Assembly (NCBI GenBank): GCA_947501105.1
Contig: CANMUP010000001.1
Location: 62,001 to 126,000, forward strand
DNA: 64,000 bases
Direction of reading: 5' to 3'
DNA from: an uncultured Flaviramulus sp.
GTDB lineage: Bacteria; Bacteroidota; Bacteroidia; Flavobacteriales; Flavobacteriaceae
Numbering within the stretch: position 1 is the first letter of the stretch; each line of letters starts with the position of its first letter. A model generated the notes under the pieces. The model was given only the letters and a program-made list of their open reading frames with translations. It was not told the DNA's origin and did no database searches. Both the position numbers and the translations under genes were made by a program. Positions 41,532 to 50,283 of the stretch are shown here, piece after piece.

Positions 41532-43388
41532 TTATTTAACATAGCTTAGCTCATTTGTTTTCTTGCTTTTTTCAAATGTATTTGCTCTGTTTTTCGCTAA
41601 ATTGGGTGCTGGTTGTTCCAAATGATAATGTCTTAAATCGTGTTCTCTTTGTCGACCTGAGCTAAAGCTTGATACGCGTTTTAAGTACCCAATGACACGA
41701 GTGGCATGATCTACATGTTCCGATCCGCAAGCGCTACAAATGTGTTTAGTATGCTTATCGATATATTCACAATCGTTACAAATAGTAATTCTTACATTAA
41801 AACAGAAATAATTACACCCTGCACTTGCTGTTGCGTGAATTAATTTTACGAAACCCTCTTTATTTGGCACTTCCTCTAAATTAAGGTGCAGTGCTGAACC
41901 TCCGTCAAGGTATTTTATTAGCTCGTTTCCGTGTAAAATTATTTTATCTAATGTATTTGTTTGCGCATCTTCAACTTCGTAGAAATACGAATTATAACAG
42001 TCTCTAGCTACTTTTAAACCATCTTCTCTATCCCATTTTGCGTTTTTAACTCCTAAATTTTCAGCAGGAACAAACTCTGTATTAAACATATAACCATATT
42101 GTTTTTTTGCGAGCTTATTTTCATCATAAATAGTTTTTAAATGCTTATTTACAAATTTTTTATATGCATTATTATTTCCTGCTTTTAACCCTTGGCTTTC
42201 GGCAGCTTCAACCATACCGTTTATACCAATAGTTAAAAATTGTTTATCTAACGATATAAACCCTGCTTTATAAACTGGTAGTAATCCAGCCACTTCATAT
42301 TCTTCAATAAGTGCTCTATAAGCCACTTGATATTTATGTATTTTCTGTACTTCTTCAACAATATTTGCCTCTTTTTGAATAAGGCGATTCATGTTTAAAG
42401 TAATCACATTTATAGAACCTGTTGCTACACCACCTGCACCTAATGAATAGCTAAAGGTATTGTCGCTAATTTCGTTTCGAAGTCTGCAACAAGATGCTAA
42501 ACTATCTGCATTTTCTGATTGGTAGATAAAAAATGAATTGCCCTCACTTAATTCTTCAGCACACATATTAGTAAATTCTGTATCAACTGGTTTCCCTTCA
42601 TTTATCAACATAGCGGCTGTTACTACAGGAAATGTTAATACGGCTTTTGTTCGTTCTTCATTAAACCACTTCATGAAAAACGCTTGAAGTCTTTTTACAC
42701 TTTCCCATTGAGGTTTGGTCATATCTGGAAACACAAAGCTACCGAACATGCTATTAAAGTAAGCTTCATCGTAAAGTGAAATATTCCAGAAAACCGACTG
42801 ATATCCACGTGCTGCAGCTGGCTGATTAATTGCATAAACAACATGCTGCAAATGGTTTGCTATTAATTTTTCATTTGTTTCTAAATAATTCTTTCCGTAA
42901 TCTTTAGATGCAAAATGATCAAAGTACATTAAAAACTCAACAGTGGCTAAGGCTCCAGCGAATTGTGAACTCACTGCAAAAACAAGATTTACAAATTCTC
43001 CACAAAAACTTTCTAAATGTTGAGGCGCCCTACTTTCTCCTCCTAATTTGGTTAATCCATCAAACAGAAAAGGGTACATGCTAATAGAAACACAGTACGG
43101 TTTTAATGAGGTTTCATCATGAACGTATATTTCATGGTCTTCTATCTGTCTTGAATATTCATTAGCCAATTCTTCTCCAAAAAGGGATGCTATTTTACGT
43201 TTTACCAAAGCTCGATTCACTTGAATATTAATATCTTTATTCAATTCAGCTTCCATGGTAGCAATATTTTTGGATGTTACGTTGGCATTAGCATCTACTT
43301 TGGAACCATCGGCTGCATTTTGCGAGTTAATGTATTGATCAATAAAATCAATTTTTTTAATTACTTGATTCTCGGTAAGTCGTATCAT
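41532..43388 (-). CDS. nrdD: anaerobic ribonucleoside-triphosphate reductase (class III)
   Basis: A 618-residue glycyl-radical enzyme for dNTP synthesis without oxygen. The N-terminus (ENQVIKKIDFIDQYIN) is short and lacks the ATP-cone of the 712-residue E. coli protein. Core motifs: IYVHDETSLKPYCVSISMY, ESFCGEFVNLVFAVSSQFAGA, SLASCCRLRNE. The C-terminal zinc site is CNDCEYIDKHTKHICSACG (two CxxC), followed by RVIGYLKRVSSFSSGRQREH where the G of RVxGY is the expected radical glycine. nrdG lies 5 bp upstream. The presence of both class Ia and III enzymes suggests facultative growth at low oxygen. Confidence 0.9.
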   Translation of the reverse strand: MIRLTENQVIKKIDFIDQYINSQNAADGSKVDANANVTSKNIATMEAELNKDINIQVNRALVKRKIASLFGEELANEYSRQIEDHEIYVHDETSLKPYCVSISMYPFLFDGLTKLGGESRAPQHLESFCGEFVNLVFAVSSQFAGALATVEFLMYFDHFASKDYGKNYLETNEKLIANHLQHVVYAINQPAAARGYQSVFWNISLYDEAYFNSMFGSFVFPDMTKPQWESVKRLQAFFMKWFNEERTKAVLTFPVVTAAMLINEGKPVDTEFTNMCAEELSEGNSFFIYQSENADSLASCCRLRNEISDNTFSYSLGAGGVATGSINVITLNMNRLIQKEANIVEEVQKIHKYQVAYRALIEEYEVAGLLPVYKAGFISLDKQFLTIGINGMVEAAESQGLKAGNNNAYKKFVNKHLKTIYDENKLAKKQYGYMFNTEFVPAENLGVKNAKWDREDGLKVARDCYNSYFYEVEDAQTNTLDKIILHGNELIKYLDGGSALHLNLEEVPNKEGFVKLIHATASAGCNYFCFNVRITICNDCEYIDKHTKHICSACGSEHVDHATRVIGYLKRVSSFSSGRQREHDLRHYHLEQPAPNLAKNRANTFEKSKKTNELSYVK

Positions 43389-43393
43389 AAGCT

Positions 43394-43843
43394 TTAGTTT
43401 TTAATAAATAAGTGGTTTAATATGTTTTGTGTTTTGGTTTCAATAAATTTCTGATTTGTAGTTGCGGAATTTAATCCTCCTAATTCTGGTTTCCACGAAC
43501 CCGTTTTTACCCAAGTAAGTTCATTTAAAAGCGCATTAGGTACTTTATCTTCACCCGTATATAAGCAAGTTTTATAATCTTCATTTTTTGCTTGCTGTAA
43601 TAAATTTATCAATTCATTCTCATGCCATTCGCCACCCATAAAAAGCACACAAGTTGCAAGATTTTTATACTGTTTTAAAATTTCGGTGTATCGTTTTTTA
43701 GTCAATTTTAATCCCGCTCCTTTTTTCCATAAAAAAGGAGAATGACACCCTTTGCATTGAATCGGACAGCCAGAAATTGAAAAGCAAAGACTAATTTCTC
43801 CTGGCACTTCTTGCAATACTATTTGAAAATTGTGATAGTTCAT
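43394..43843 (-). CDS. nrdG: anaerobic ribonucleotide reductase activating protein (radical SAM)
   Basis: A 149-residue radical-SAM activase that installs the glycyl radical on NrdD. The [4Fe-4S] motif is SISGCPIQCKGCHSPFLW (C-x3-C-x2-C) near the N-terminus and the glycine-rich SAM-binding segment is VLFMGGEWHENEL. Start: ATG 43843 gives MNYHNFQIVLQEVPGEISLCF, the usual length; a TTG at 43882 would add 13 residues. The ATG forms the 3' end of a long hairpin (43841-43884), so its access may be regulated. Followed directly by nrdD. Confidence 0.88.
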   Translation of the reverse strand: MNYHNFQIVLQEVPGEISLCFSISGCPIQCKGCHSPFLWKKGAGLKLTKKRYTEILKQYKNLATCVLFMGGEWHENELINLLQQAKNEDYKTCLYTGEDKVPNALLNELTWVKTGSWKPELGGLNSATTNQKFIETKTQNILNHLFIKN

Positions 43844-43884
43844 TGAATAAATTAAAAGATTAAAAGGTCTTTTATTATTCAATG
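43841..43884 (-). promoter_or_regulatory. hairpin covering the nrdG start codon
   Basis: CATTGAATAA (43841-43850) and TTATTCAATG (43875-43884) are perfect 10-base inverted arms, extended inside by TAAAAGA/TCTTTTA with a two-base bulge and an eight-base loop, about 17 bp in all. On the nrdG mRNA the AUG is the last three bases of the stem, so folding would hide the start. Confidence 0.6.
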
Positions 43885-44174
43885 AAAATATAATGTTTTA
43901 CAGCCCGATTAAAAGTGGTTGGTAGAGAGTTTTAAAAATGTTATTAACAATGTGATGGATAGTACATATTCGCTAAGAAATTATACAGTACAATAGGTTT
44001 GAATTTAGTTTTTGAAACAAAACGAATTACAAAGATTCATGTTTCTCTGCCTTTTTTTTCAATTATTCATAATAAGAATTCAGTAAACTTTAAAATCAGC
44101 AAAAATTTTAATTATCCATCTATCTTTAAAATATCCTTTAGTACTTTTATGGTTAATTTTCATTAGATTGATTC
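43844..44174. other. gene-free divergent region between nrdG and ppc
   Basis: Apart from the nrdG hairpin, this AT-rich stretch contains GTTATTAAC (near 43940) and, in front of ppc, the -7-like TATCTTTA (about 44121) and TACTTTTA (44142-44149). No exact TAnnTTTG, hairpin terminator or gene is seen. Confidence 0.5.
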
Positions 44175-46766
44175 ATGTCCGTAGAACCAAAATTAGTCCG
44201 CTTTAAGCAAAATGTACTGTCTAAATATCAAATTTACAACAGTATATTTATGACATTACCCTTCGATACCATTACAAAAACAGGAGTACTTCTTCCTTTA
44301 TTCCACGAAACATGTAAAAAGGGTTTTGAAAAAGGTGATGATCCTACTGTTATTGTTGAAACGTTTTTTAAAAAATATCAAGCAAGAAGAAACAACCAAA
44401 GCCAAATAAATTTACTGTTTCGTTTTATTCAATATATTGAAAGACAAGTCGTATTATTTGATGCTATTGAAGATGCCGCTTTCCCTATTGTGAATAACAT
44501 GGAAGGTATTGGTACTTTAAGAAACCTTAAAGAAACAGCTGTTGCTGAAAATAAATTAGAGGATTTACAAGCTTATCTTGAAGAATTTAAAGTACGTATT
44601 GTTTTAACAGCACACCCAACTCAATTTTACCCAGGATCGGTTTTAGGGATTATTACAGATTTAACAGAAGCTATAAAAGATAACAACCTATCAGAGATTA
44701 GTAATTTATTTGCTCAATTAGGGAAAACCCCCTTTTTTAAACGCGAAAAACCAACACCATATAACGAAGCAAAAAGTCTTATTTGGTATTTAGAAAATGT
44801 ATTTTATACATCGTTTGGAGAGATTTATAATTACATTCAACAAAACATTTACGACGATGGTAAAAAACACAACGAAATTATAAATATTGGATTTTGGCCT
44901 GGTGGCGATAGAGATGGGAACCCGTTTGTTAAACCAAAAACAACTACAAAAGTTGCCAATAAACTAAAAAAGGCTATCCTTAAAAAGTATTATCAAGATC
45001 TTAAAGGTTTAAGACGCAAACTTACCTTTAGAGGCGTAGAGGAAAGAGTTATCAAATTAGAGACTATTTTATATCATTACAGCATTGATTTAAATACTAA
45101 AAAAGCTATTTCTTTAAAAGAACTTATTAAAGAATTACTAAGTATTAGAAATCTTATTGTTAAAGAACATCAGTCGTTGTACGTTAGTGAAATTAATAAC
45201 TTAATAAACAGAATTCACCTGTTTGGGTATTATTTTGCCACCTTAGATATTAGACAAGATAGTAGAATTCATCATTCAGTATTTACAACGGTAATAGATC
45301 ATTTAATTGAAAAAGGAAGTCATTCATTTCCAAAAAATTATAATGAGTTATCTGAAAAAGAACAAATTAAAATATTATCTGAAGTAAAAGATGAATCTAT
45401 AGATATTGATGCCTTTGAAGATGAAATGGTATATAACACTTTAAAAACCATTGAAGCAATTAAAGACATTCAAGCCACAAATGGTGAGCAAGGTGCCAAT
45501 AGATATATTATAAGTAATAATCAAACGGCTTTAAATGTTATGCAGCTCTTCGCAATGCTTAAAATTGTTGCCTTTAATGAAGAACTAACTGTTGATGTTG
45601 CACCGCTTTTTGAAACCATTACCGATTTAGAAAATGCTCCATCTGTTATGGAGCAACTTTATACAAATCCAGCTTATAAAGCTCATTTAGAAAGTAGAGG
45701 CAATAAGCAAACCATTATGCTAGGTTTTTCTGATGGCACAAAAGATGGTGGTTACTTAATGGCAAATTGGGGCATCTTTAAAGCTAAAGAATTACTTACC
45801 GAAATGTCTAGAAAGTATGGTATTACAGCCATATTTTTTGACGGTCGTGGTGGGCCTCCAGCAAGAGGTGGTGGAAAAACACATCAATTTTATTCATCAT
45901 TAGGGCCAACTATTGAAGACAAGGAAGTACAACTTACTATACAAGGACAAACGATAAGTTCAAACTTCGGAACACTAGATTCTTCACAATATAATTTAGA
46001 ACAATTAATTAGTTCTGGAGTTTCTAACCGCATAAGTAAAGACCAACATGCTATGTCTAAAAATGATAAACATATTATGAGTGATTTGGCCGAAACCAGT
46101 TATCAAACCTATAAAGACTTCAAAAGTCATCCTATGTTTATTCCATATTTAGAGCGCATGAGTACTTTAAAATATTATGCAAAAACTAATATTGGAAGTA
46201 GACCATCAAAGCGTTCTAATAATTCTGATGGCTTAGTATTCTCAGATTTAAGAGCCATTCCTTTTGTAGGTTCTTGGAGTCAATTAAAACAAAATGTTCC
46301 TGGTTTTTTTGGTGTTGGAACCGCCCTTAAAAAATATGAAGATGCTGGAGAATTTAATAAAGTTGAGCAGTTGTACAACAACTCAAAATTCTTTAAAACA
46401 CTTTTAGAAAACAGCATGATGTCTTTAACAAAATCGTTTTTCGATTTAACAAAGTATATGTCTAAAGATGAAGAGTTTGGTGACTTTTGGAACATTATAT
46501 ATGAAGAATATATTACCACTAAAAGATTGCTTTTAAAACTTACAGGTTATGAAGCATTAATGGAAAACGAGCCTTCCGGAAAAGCCTCTATTGAAGTTAG
46601 AGAATCCATTGTTTTACCACTATTAACCATACAACAGTATGCGCTTAAAAAGATTCAAGAATTAAGCAAAGAAGATGTTAAAGATGAAGAGCAACTACGA
46701 ATATTTGAAAAAATAGTGACACGCTCTTTATTTGGTAATATAAATGCAAGTAGGAATTCTGCTTAA
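44175..46766 (+). CDS. ppc: phosphoenolpyruvate carboxylase
   Basis: An 863-residue enzyme carboxylating phosphoenolpyruvate to oxaloacetate to refill the TCA cycle. Catalytic segment VRIVLTAHPTQFYPGSVLG (the family's TAHPT histidine), then WPGGDRDGNPFVKPKTT, the second signature MLGFSDGTKDGGYLMANW, FFDGRGGPPARGGGKTHQFYSS and the C-terminal SRPSKRSNNSDGLVFSDLRAIPFVGSW. Length is close to the usual 880-930. Replacement of VLTAHPTE by VLTAHPTQ is seen. ATG 44175 follows two -7-like elements. Confidence 0.95.
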   Translation: MSVEPKLVRFKQNVLSKYQIYNSIFMTLPFDTITKTGVLLPLFHETCKKGFEKGDDPTVIVETFFKKYQARRNNQSQINLLFRFIQYIERQVVLFDAIEDAAFPIVNNMEGIGTLRNLKETAVAENKLEDLQAYLEEFKVRIVLTAHPTQFYPGSVLGIITDLTEAIKDNNLSEISNLFAQLGKTPFFKREKPTPYNEAKSLIWYLENVFYTSFGEIYNYIQQNIYDDGKKHNEIINIGFWPGGDRDGNPFVKPKTTTKVANKLKKAILKKYYQDLKGLRRKLTFRGVEERVIKLETILYHYSIDLNTKKAISLKELIKELLSIRNLIVKEHQSLYVSEINNLINRIHLFGYYFATLDIRQDSRIHHSVFTTVIDHLIEKGSHSFPKNYNELSEKEQIKILSEVKDESIDIDAFEDEMVYNTLKTIEAIKDIQATNGEQGANRYIISNNQTALNVMQLFAMLKIVAFNEELTVDVAPLFETITDLENAPSVMEQLYTNPAYKAHLESRGNKQTIMLGFSDGTKDGGYLMANWGIFKAKELLTEMSRKYGITAIFFDGRGGPPARGGGKTHQFYSSLGPTIEDKEVQLTIQGQTISSNFGTLDSSQYNLEQLISSGVSNRISKDQHAMSKNDKHIMSDLAETSYQTYKDFKSHPMFIPYLERMSTLKYYAKTNIGSRPSKRSNNSDGLVFSDLRAIPFVGSWSQLKQNVPGFFGVGTALKKYEDAGEFNKVEQLYNNSKFFKTLLENSMMSLTKSFFDLTKYMSKDEEFGDFWNIIYEEYITTKRLLLKLTGYEALMENEPSGKASIEVRESIVLPLLTIQQYALKKIQELSKEDVKDEEQLRIFEKIVTRSLFGNINASRNSA

Positions 46767-46807
46767 ATTAGTTTTATTTTTGATTTTAAAATAAGCATCA
46801 ATACTCA

Positions 46808-47263
46808 ATGAAGTTTAGAAAAGCAATCATAGAAGATGTCTCAAAAATTGTAGAAATGATTGCTGATGACGACCTTGGTAAAACCAGAGAAAATTTTAAA
46901 ATACCGCTTCCAAGTGAATATTTAGATGCTTTTAACAAAATAAGTGCTGATAAAAATCAAGAGCTAATAGTTGTTGAAAATGAAAACTCTGAAATAATTG
47001 GAACGTTGCAACTAACTTTTATTCAATATTTAACTTACCGCGGTGGTATTAGAGCACAAATTGAAGCGGTAAGAATTAGAAAAGACAAAAGAGGAATTGG
47101 TCTAGGAAAAACAATGTTTAAATGGGCAATTAGTAGAGCTAAAGAGCGAAAAGCCCATTTACTTCAATTAACTACTGATAAAAAAAGACCTGAAGCCGTT
47201 AAGTTTTATGAAGATTTAGGTTTTAAACCTTCGCATGAAGGTATGAAATTACACTTTCATTAA
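46808..47263 (+). CDS. GNAT family N-acetyltransferase
   Basis: A 151-residue acetyltransferase: MKFRKAIIEDVSKIVEMIADDDLGKTREN, acetyl-CoA loop VRIRKDKRGIGLGKTMFKWAI and the C-terminal LLQLTTDKKRPEAVKFYEDLGFKPSHEGMKLHF. The motif R-G-x-G-x-G-K is the P-loop for CoA pyrophosphate. Substrate unknown. It follows ppc by 41 bp and a terminator follows it, so the two may be cotranscribed. Confidence 0.85.
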   Translation: MKFRKAIIEDVSKIVEMIADDDLGKTRENFKIPLPSEYLDAFNKISADKNQELIVVENENSEIIGTLQLTFIQYLTYRGGIRAQIEAVRIRKDKRGIGLGKTMFKWAISRAKERKAHLLQLTTDKKRPEAVKFYEDLGFKPSHEGMKLHFH

Positions 47264-47302
47264 ACTAGTTCATAACAGATTTAACAATACTTTAATCAAA
47301 TA

Positions 47303-47339
47303 AAAAAGGATGCTTTACAAAAACTAAAGCATCCTTTTA
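47303..47339. terminator. bidirectional rho-independent terminator
   Basis: AAAAGGATGCTTT and AAAGCATCCTTTT form the stem around a nine-base loop, between the convergent GNAT and amtB genes. Confidence 0.9.
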
Positions 47340-47361
47340 ACACTAATTAAACTTATACTAT

Positions 47362-48603
47362 TTAGTGCTCATTCAATCTAAAATCTGGATAAGCATCCAT
47401 CCCATGTTCATGCGCATCTAAACCTTCTAATTCTTCTCTTTCAGAAACTCTTATTCCCATAGTCTTTTTCAATATTATAAAAATTATAAAAGAAGAAATG
47501 ATACAAATAGCAGCATAAGAAACTACACCTATTAATTGACTAACAAATTGACTCCAACCTGCTAATGCTCCAAATATTCCAACTGCTAAAGTTCCCCAAA
47601 TACCACAAATTAAATGTACTGCAATCGCACCAACTGGATCATCTAATTTTAATCTATCAATACAACTTACTGCAAATACAATAATTGCTCCTGCAATAGC
47701 GCCTATTAAAATAGCGTTGGTCGGACTCATTTGATCTGCACCAGCCGTAATAGCTACCAAACCTCCAAGAATTCCATTTAAAAACATAGTTAAGTCTAAG
47801 TTTTTATAGCAAATTGTTGATACTAACATAGCTACTACACCCCCAGCTGCAGCTGCTAAGCAAGTTGTTACTAATGTTAAGGATGTTAATCCTGGATCAG
47901 CTGAAAGTACAGAGCCTCCATTAAATCCAAACCAGCCTAACCAAAGTATTATTACACCAGCAGTTGCCAAAGGAATATTGTGACCAGGAATGGCTTGTGG
48001 TTTTCCGTTTTTAAATTTTCCAATTCTAGACCCTAATAACCAAACAGCTACTAACGCTGCCCATCCTCCAACGGAGTGTACTAAAGTAGAACCTGCAAAA
48101 TCGTAAAAAGGAGTATCTAGTGTTTGTAAAAAACCACCACCCCATTTCCAAGAACCTGCAATTGGATATATAAATCCAACATATACAAAGGTGAAAATCA
48201 TAAATGGTGCAATTTTCATTCGCTCAGCTACCGCTCCAGAAACAATGGTTGCAGCAGTTGCAGCAAACATCCCTTGAAATAAAAAGTCAGTCCAATACGT
48301 ATAACCTTCGTTATAAGTTAAATCTAATGCACCTTCCGCTGTTAAAGGTGAGTCTAACCCTAATCCTGCGAATCCAAATATTCCCCAATCACCAGATTCA
48401 AATCCTGGGTACATTAAGTTAAATCCAACTAAGCAGTATAAAAGCAATCCAACTGTAATTATAAAAATGTTTTTAAAAAGTATGTTTATTGTGTTTTTTT
48501 GTCTTGTTAACCCTATTTCCAAAAATGCAAAACCTAAGTGCATAAAGAAAACGAGTGCTGTACAGATCATCATCCATACATTATTTGTTGTAAGTAATTC
48601 CAT
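47362..48603 (-). CDS. amtB: ammonium transporter
   Basis: A 413-residue Amt/Rh family channel with about eleven membrane helices. It starts with an outward N-terminal helix (NNVWMMICTALVFFMHLGFAFLE). Conserved features: FQGMFAATAATIVSGAVAERMK, DFAGSTLVHSVGGWAALVA with the DxAGxxxVH signature and first pore histidine, LWLGWFGFNGGSVL, and VGAIAVHLICGIWGTLAVG with the second pore histidine. The C-terminal cytoplasmic tail (SEREELEGLDAHEHGMDAYPDF) is the P-II docking site. glnK precedes it by 24 bp. Confidence 0.95.
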   Translation of the reverse strand: MELLTTNNVWMMICTALVFFMHLGFAFLEIGLTRQKNTINILFKNIFIITVGLLLYCLVGFNLMYPGFESGDWGIFGFAGLGLDSPLTAEGALDLTYNEGYTYWTDFLFQGMFAATAATIVSGAVAERMKIAPFMIFTFVYVGFIYPIAGSWKWGGGFLQTLDTPFYDFAGSTLVHSVGGWAALVAVWLLGSRIGKFKNGKPQAIPGHNIPLATAGVIILWLGWFGFNGGSVLSADPGLTSLTLVTTCLAAAAGGVVAMLVSTICYKNLDLTMFLNGILGGLVAITAGADQMSPTNAILIGAIAGAIIVFAVSCIDRLKLDDPVGAIAVHLICGIWGTLAVGIFGALAGWSQFVSQLIGVVSYAAICIISSFIIFIILKKTMGIRVSEREELEGLDAHEHGMDAYPDFRLNEH

Positions 48604-48627
48604 AATATATTTATTGTTTGATGATGT

Positions 48628-48966
48628 TTATCTTAATGTGTCTCCGCCATTGTCTCCTGTTCGTATTCTGTAACATTCTTTGATATCGGAAACAAATATT
48701 TTACCATCTCCCACATCTCCTGTAGCTGCAGATTTGAGAATGGCTTGAATAGTCACTTCTTCAAAATCATCGTTAACAACAATAGATAAATATCTACGCT
48801 GAATATCACTCGTGCTATAGGATACACCTCGGTACACGTGCCCTTCTTTTTCATTTCCTAATCCAGTTACATCCCAGTAAGAGAAAAAATTCACTCCAAC
48901 TTCGTGCAAAGCATCTCTAACTGCACTATACTTGGATTTTCTAATAATTGCTTCTACTTTTTTCAT
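48628..48966 (-). CDS. glnK: nitrogen regulatory P-II protein (GlnK-type)
   Basis: A 112-residue P-II signal protein: MKKVEAIIRKSKYSAVRDALHEVGVNFFSYWDVTGLG, a T-loop region EGHVYRGVSYSTSDIQRRYLSIVV, and the C-terminal signature AATGDVGDGKIFVSDIKECYRIRTGDNGGDTL. The T-loop keeps a tyrosine (YRGVSY) at about the uridylylation position. It senses 2-oxoglutarate and ATP/ADP and blocks AmtB; gene order porin-glnK-amtB supports the GlnK name. Confidence 0.93.
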   Translation of the reverse strand: MKKVEAIIRKSKYSAVRDALHEVGVNFFSYWDVTGLGNEKEGHVYRGVSYSTSDIQRRYLSIVVNDDFEEVTIQAILKSAATGDVGDGKIFVSDIKECYRIRTGDNGGDTLR

Positions 48967-48991
48967 TTTGTAAGTATTAATCGTTTTTATA

Positions 48992-49972
48992 TTAAAATGT
49001 ATATATAGCTGCTAGCGTAAATGATGCTAAGCTGCTTGTAGGTTCTAAATCTGTGTTCCAATACACGTCATCAGAATGGCTGTCTAATCTTAACTCTGGT
49101 TTAATAATTAAATCTTCAACGGTATAACTACCCGTTAGCGTTATAGCAAGTACACTAGGCTCGTCTACAGAAACACCATCAATTAACCAGTTAAAATATT
49201 CGCCCCTTAAACCAATTGAGAAATCTTCGGAAGTAGTGAATTGAGGATACAAGGCAACGCCATAAAATCCATTACCGTCATTACTTGCATAAGCACCATT
49301 AAGTCCTAAGAAAAATGAATCGGAAAGATCTACACCACCAGTATAATCTATCTCAAAGCCTAAACCAGCCTTGTCGTATAATAAATTAAGAAACTGGCCA
49401 TTAACCCCTAATTGAGCACCGACAGCGTAACTTCCATCAGGATTAAATTCAGTAACATCAGTTTGGTTCATTAATCCCACCATTAAACTAATATCTTCGC
49501 TAAATGTAAAATCTAGCTTAACCCCTGTATGTGAAAAAGGTCCGTTAGAAAATAAATAAGATGTGCTGTAATTAAAATTTACAGCAGGCGCAATAACTTC
49601 GTAACCTAAAAAGGTATTAAACTTACCCATGGTTAGTTTAACAGATTCACTTAGATTTAAATAAGCATAAATTTGGTTTAGTACCGTGGCACTTGCTGCT
49701 TCTCCCCTTGGCCCAAAAACCAAGTCTGCAACGAATCCAACTTTTTCCCCTTCGTAAGAAGCAATAAGGTTTGCCATACCTAAAGAAAAGCCTGGAGAAT
49801 CTGCAAACGATGTTCCTGGCGACAAATAGTTATCATCGTTTGGAGCATTCAAATTTGCACTGTAAAATGCGTCTACACTACCGCTAAAATCAAATTTCTT
49901 TTTATTAGCTTCTTCTTGAGCAAATAATATAGTTGCTACAAAAAGCATTAAGAGTGTGGTAATCTTTTTCAT
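48992..49972 (-). CDS. outer-membrane beta-barrel porin (BBP2/OmpL-like)
   Basis: A 326-residue barrel with signal peptide MKKITTLLMLFVATILFAQ. Alternating strands such as FDFSGSVDAFYSANLN, GMANLIASYEGEKVGFVADLVFG, NQIYAYLNLSESVKLTMGKFNTFLGYEVI and the aromatic C-terminus FTLAAIYTF match the putative beta-barrel porin-2 type. It is the first gene of the operon with glnK and amtB, 25 bp before glnK, so it probably lets ammonium or small nitrogen compounds cross the outer membrane. The nitrogen-type palindromes lie upstream of its promoter. Confidence 0.78.
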   Translation of the reverse strand: MKKITTLLMLFVATILFAQEEANKKKFDFSGSVDAFYSANLNAPNDDNYLSPGTSFADSPGFSLGMANLIASYEGEKVGFVADLVFGPRGEAASATVLNQIYAYLNLSESVKLTMGKFNTFLGYEVIAPAVNFNYSTSYLFSNGPFSHTGVKLDFTFSEDISLMVGLMNQTDVTEFNPDGSYAVGAQLGVNGQFLNLLYDKAGLGFEIDYTGGVDLSDSFFLGLNGAYASNDGNGFYGVALYPQFTTSEDFSIGLRGEYFNWLIDGVSVDEPSVLAITLTGSYTVEDLIIKPELRLDSHSDDVYWNTDLEPTSSLASFTLAAIYTF

Positions 49973-50010
49973 AATGTTAGTTTTTTAGTTATTAATTCTT
50001 TTGAGTGAGC

Positions 50011-50018
50011 CAAAACTA
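50011..50018 (-). promoter_or_regulatory. -7 promoter element of the porin-glnK-amtB operon (TAGTTTTG)
   Basis: Exact TAnnTTTG match on the reverse strand, about 40 bases before the porin ATG. The nearer palindrome is centred about 30 bp upstream of it, in place of a -33 box, consistent with activator-dependent transcription. Confidence 0.6.
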
Positions 50019-50031
50019 TCTAAAAAATATT

Positions 50032-50056
50032 TATACCCCATAAAAAACAGGGTATA
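50032..50056. promoter_or_regulatory. operator palindrome 1, TATACCC...GGGTATA
   Basis: TATACCC (50032-50038) and GGGTATA (50050-50056) are perfect arms. The 21-bp core TACCC-N11-GGGTA (50034-50054) is the same as palindrome 2, including an A/T-tract spacer. Centre about 38 bp upstream of the expected start of the porin-glnK-amtB mRNA. Confidence 0.7.
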
Positions 50057-50086
50057 CTGATTAATTTTTATTCATATTAATATTTT

Positions 50087-50107
50087 TACCCTATTTTTTT
50101 ATGGGTA
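50087..50107. promoter_or_regulatory. operator palindrome 2, TACCC-N11-GGGTA
   Basis: TACCC (50087-50091) and GGGTA (50103-50107) with a T-rich spacer. Read against palindrome 1 in reverse, the whole sites agree (TACCCTrTTTTTTATGGG pattern). Centres are 53 bp apart, about five helical turns. Confidence 0.7.
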
Positions 50108-50254
50108 TTTATATTTTATATCATATTTTTAATATTTTGACAATCTGTTTTTTGAATTATTGTTAGCTTTTTTAATTTTTAGATGATTTTATTTTTATCA
50201 AAATGACATTTTGTTGCTATTAATTCATCCTTCTATATTTATTATTAAAAATTA

Positions 50255-50283
50255 TTGATTGAATATTTATCAAAATACTTTTG
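50255..50283 (+). promoter_or_regulatory. promoter of gltBD (-33 TTG, -7 TACTTTTG)
   Basis: TTG (50255-50257), an 18-bp spacer, and TACTTTTG (50276-50283) make a textbook Flavobacterium promoter. It leaves a leader of about 130 nt before the gltB ATG. Confidence 0.6.
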
